This document shows positions 19,607 to 19,740 of a DNA stretch of 19,740 nucleotides, piece by piece. Each line of letters begins with the position of its first letter. Position 1 is the stretch's first letter. The stretch spans positions 1-19,740 of the forward strand of contig NJFT01000384.1 of NCBI GenBank assembly GCA_002221725.1. The letters run 5' to 3'. The stretch comes from Scedosporium boydii (Eukaryota > Ascomycota > Sordariomycetes > Microascales > Microascaceae). The notes under the pieces are model-generated. The model was given only the letters and a program-made list of their open reading frames with translations. It did no database searches and was not told where the DNA came from. A program made the position numbers and the translations under genes.

Positions 19607-19740
19607 TTAATAGGCATAGGGACCCCTACGGTCATGGGCGTCCAGGAATTCCTTCATCTCCTGGGCGAGGAGGTTGAGGATCCTGATGAAGGTCCGCATC
19701 CTTTTCCTTGTTTCTTTTTTTCTTTTTTCTTTTCTTTTCT
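19607..19740 (-). CDS. Probable last exon of a minus-strand gene (partial, runs off right edge)
   Basis: Seen: reading the minus strand leftward from about 19700, an open frame codes for ...RTFIRILNLLAQEMKEF and then LDAHDRRGPYAY, ending at TAA (19609-19607). Codons strongly favour C or G in the third position (ATC CTC AAC CTC CTC GCC CAG GAG), as in the isomerase gene. Upstream the minus strand turns into an A/G-only tract, which is either intron with an acceptor at AAG (exon edge at 19706 or 19700) or a Lys-rich stretch. I do not recognise the protein. Alternative: a plus-strand gene starting at the ATG near 19635 (MGVQEFLHLLGEEVE), which is also open but less convincing. Confidence 0.45.
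   Translation of the reverse strand, partial: KRKEKRKKETRKRMRTFIRILNLLAQEMKEFLDAHDRRGPYAY
19708..19740. repeat. Pyrimidine-only TTTTC-type tract at window edge
   Basis: From about 19708 the plus strand consists almost only of T and C in TTTTC/TTTTTTC units up to the window end. This is a simple-sequence tract, probably intronic for the minus-strand gene. Confidence 0.7.

Noticed and set aside
1..19740. CRISPR array, prophage, insertion sequence or bacterial operon
   Set aside because: Spliced genes and fungal families throughout; no regularly spaced repeats with unique spacers and no transposase-like ORF were seen.

Overview
The window looks like a piece of a filamentous ascomycete genome (Pezizomycotina, probably Sordariomycetes; the class is an inference). 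Genes are split by short introns of 51-170 nt with GTRNGT-type donors, CTAAC/CTGAC-type branch sites and YAG acceptors. Start codons sit in CAAAATG-like contexts after pyrimidine-rich leaders. The window also carries a two-domain isopropylmalate isomerase and an esterase/NB-ARC/TPR receptor of a kind typical of these fungi.

Layout. (1) 1-409, minus strand: 5' end of a cyclin L-like gene running off the left edge. (2) 410-1462: divergent intergenic region and leader. (3) 1463-5012, plus strand: three-exon gene for a large acidic protein of unknown function. It has an N-terminal block of 20-residue repeats, a central acidic repeat block, a nuclear-localisation-like basic patch and a hydrophobic C-terminal tail. 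Its frame is perfectly continuous apart from one TAG at 1928-1930, inside a degenerate repeat copy. (4) 5013-8078: no confident gene, but several protein-like open stretches, a poly(A)/(CA)n tract and a diverged duplicated 55-bp module. (5) 8079-8350: a weak candidate for a small gene (TATA box, pyrimidine-rich leader, ATG, splice donor). (6) 8351-11941: gene-poor DNA with a scattered short hairpin-like motif (core TACTTCGTAG), an 18-G run and, at its right end, a CT-rich promoter-like tract. (7) 11942-14661, plus strand: four-exon 3-isopropylmalate dehydratase of leucine biosynthesis (781 aa), complete. (8) 15588-18878, plus strand: five-exon NLR-like receptor (1018 aa) with an alpha/beta-hydrolase (SesB-like) domain, an NB-ARC domain and six TPRs. 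The P-loop codons are divided by an intron. (9) 19607-19740, minus strand: probable last exon of a gene running off the right edge.

The genes do not form a pathway. The isomerase is housekeeping metabolism and the cyclin is probably linked to RNA processing or transcription. The NLR-like gene belongs to a family tied to non-self recognition and programmed cell death in fungi. The two items most worth attention are the single in-frame stop in the otherwise intact repeat-protein gene, and the NLR splice pattern. In the latter, two consecutive introns of length divisible by three, each with an in-frame stop, lie between the hydrolase and the nucleotide-binding core, so retaining either one would give an esterase-only product. 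All splice models come from reading the sequence; no alignment or RNA data were available.
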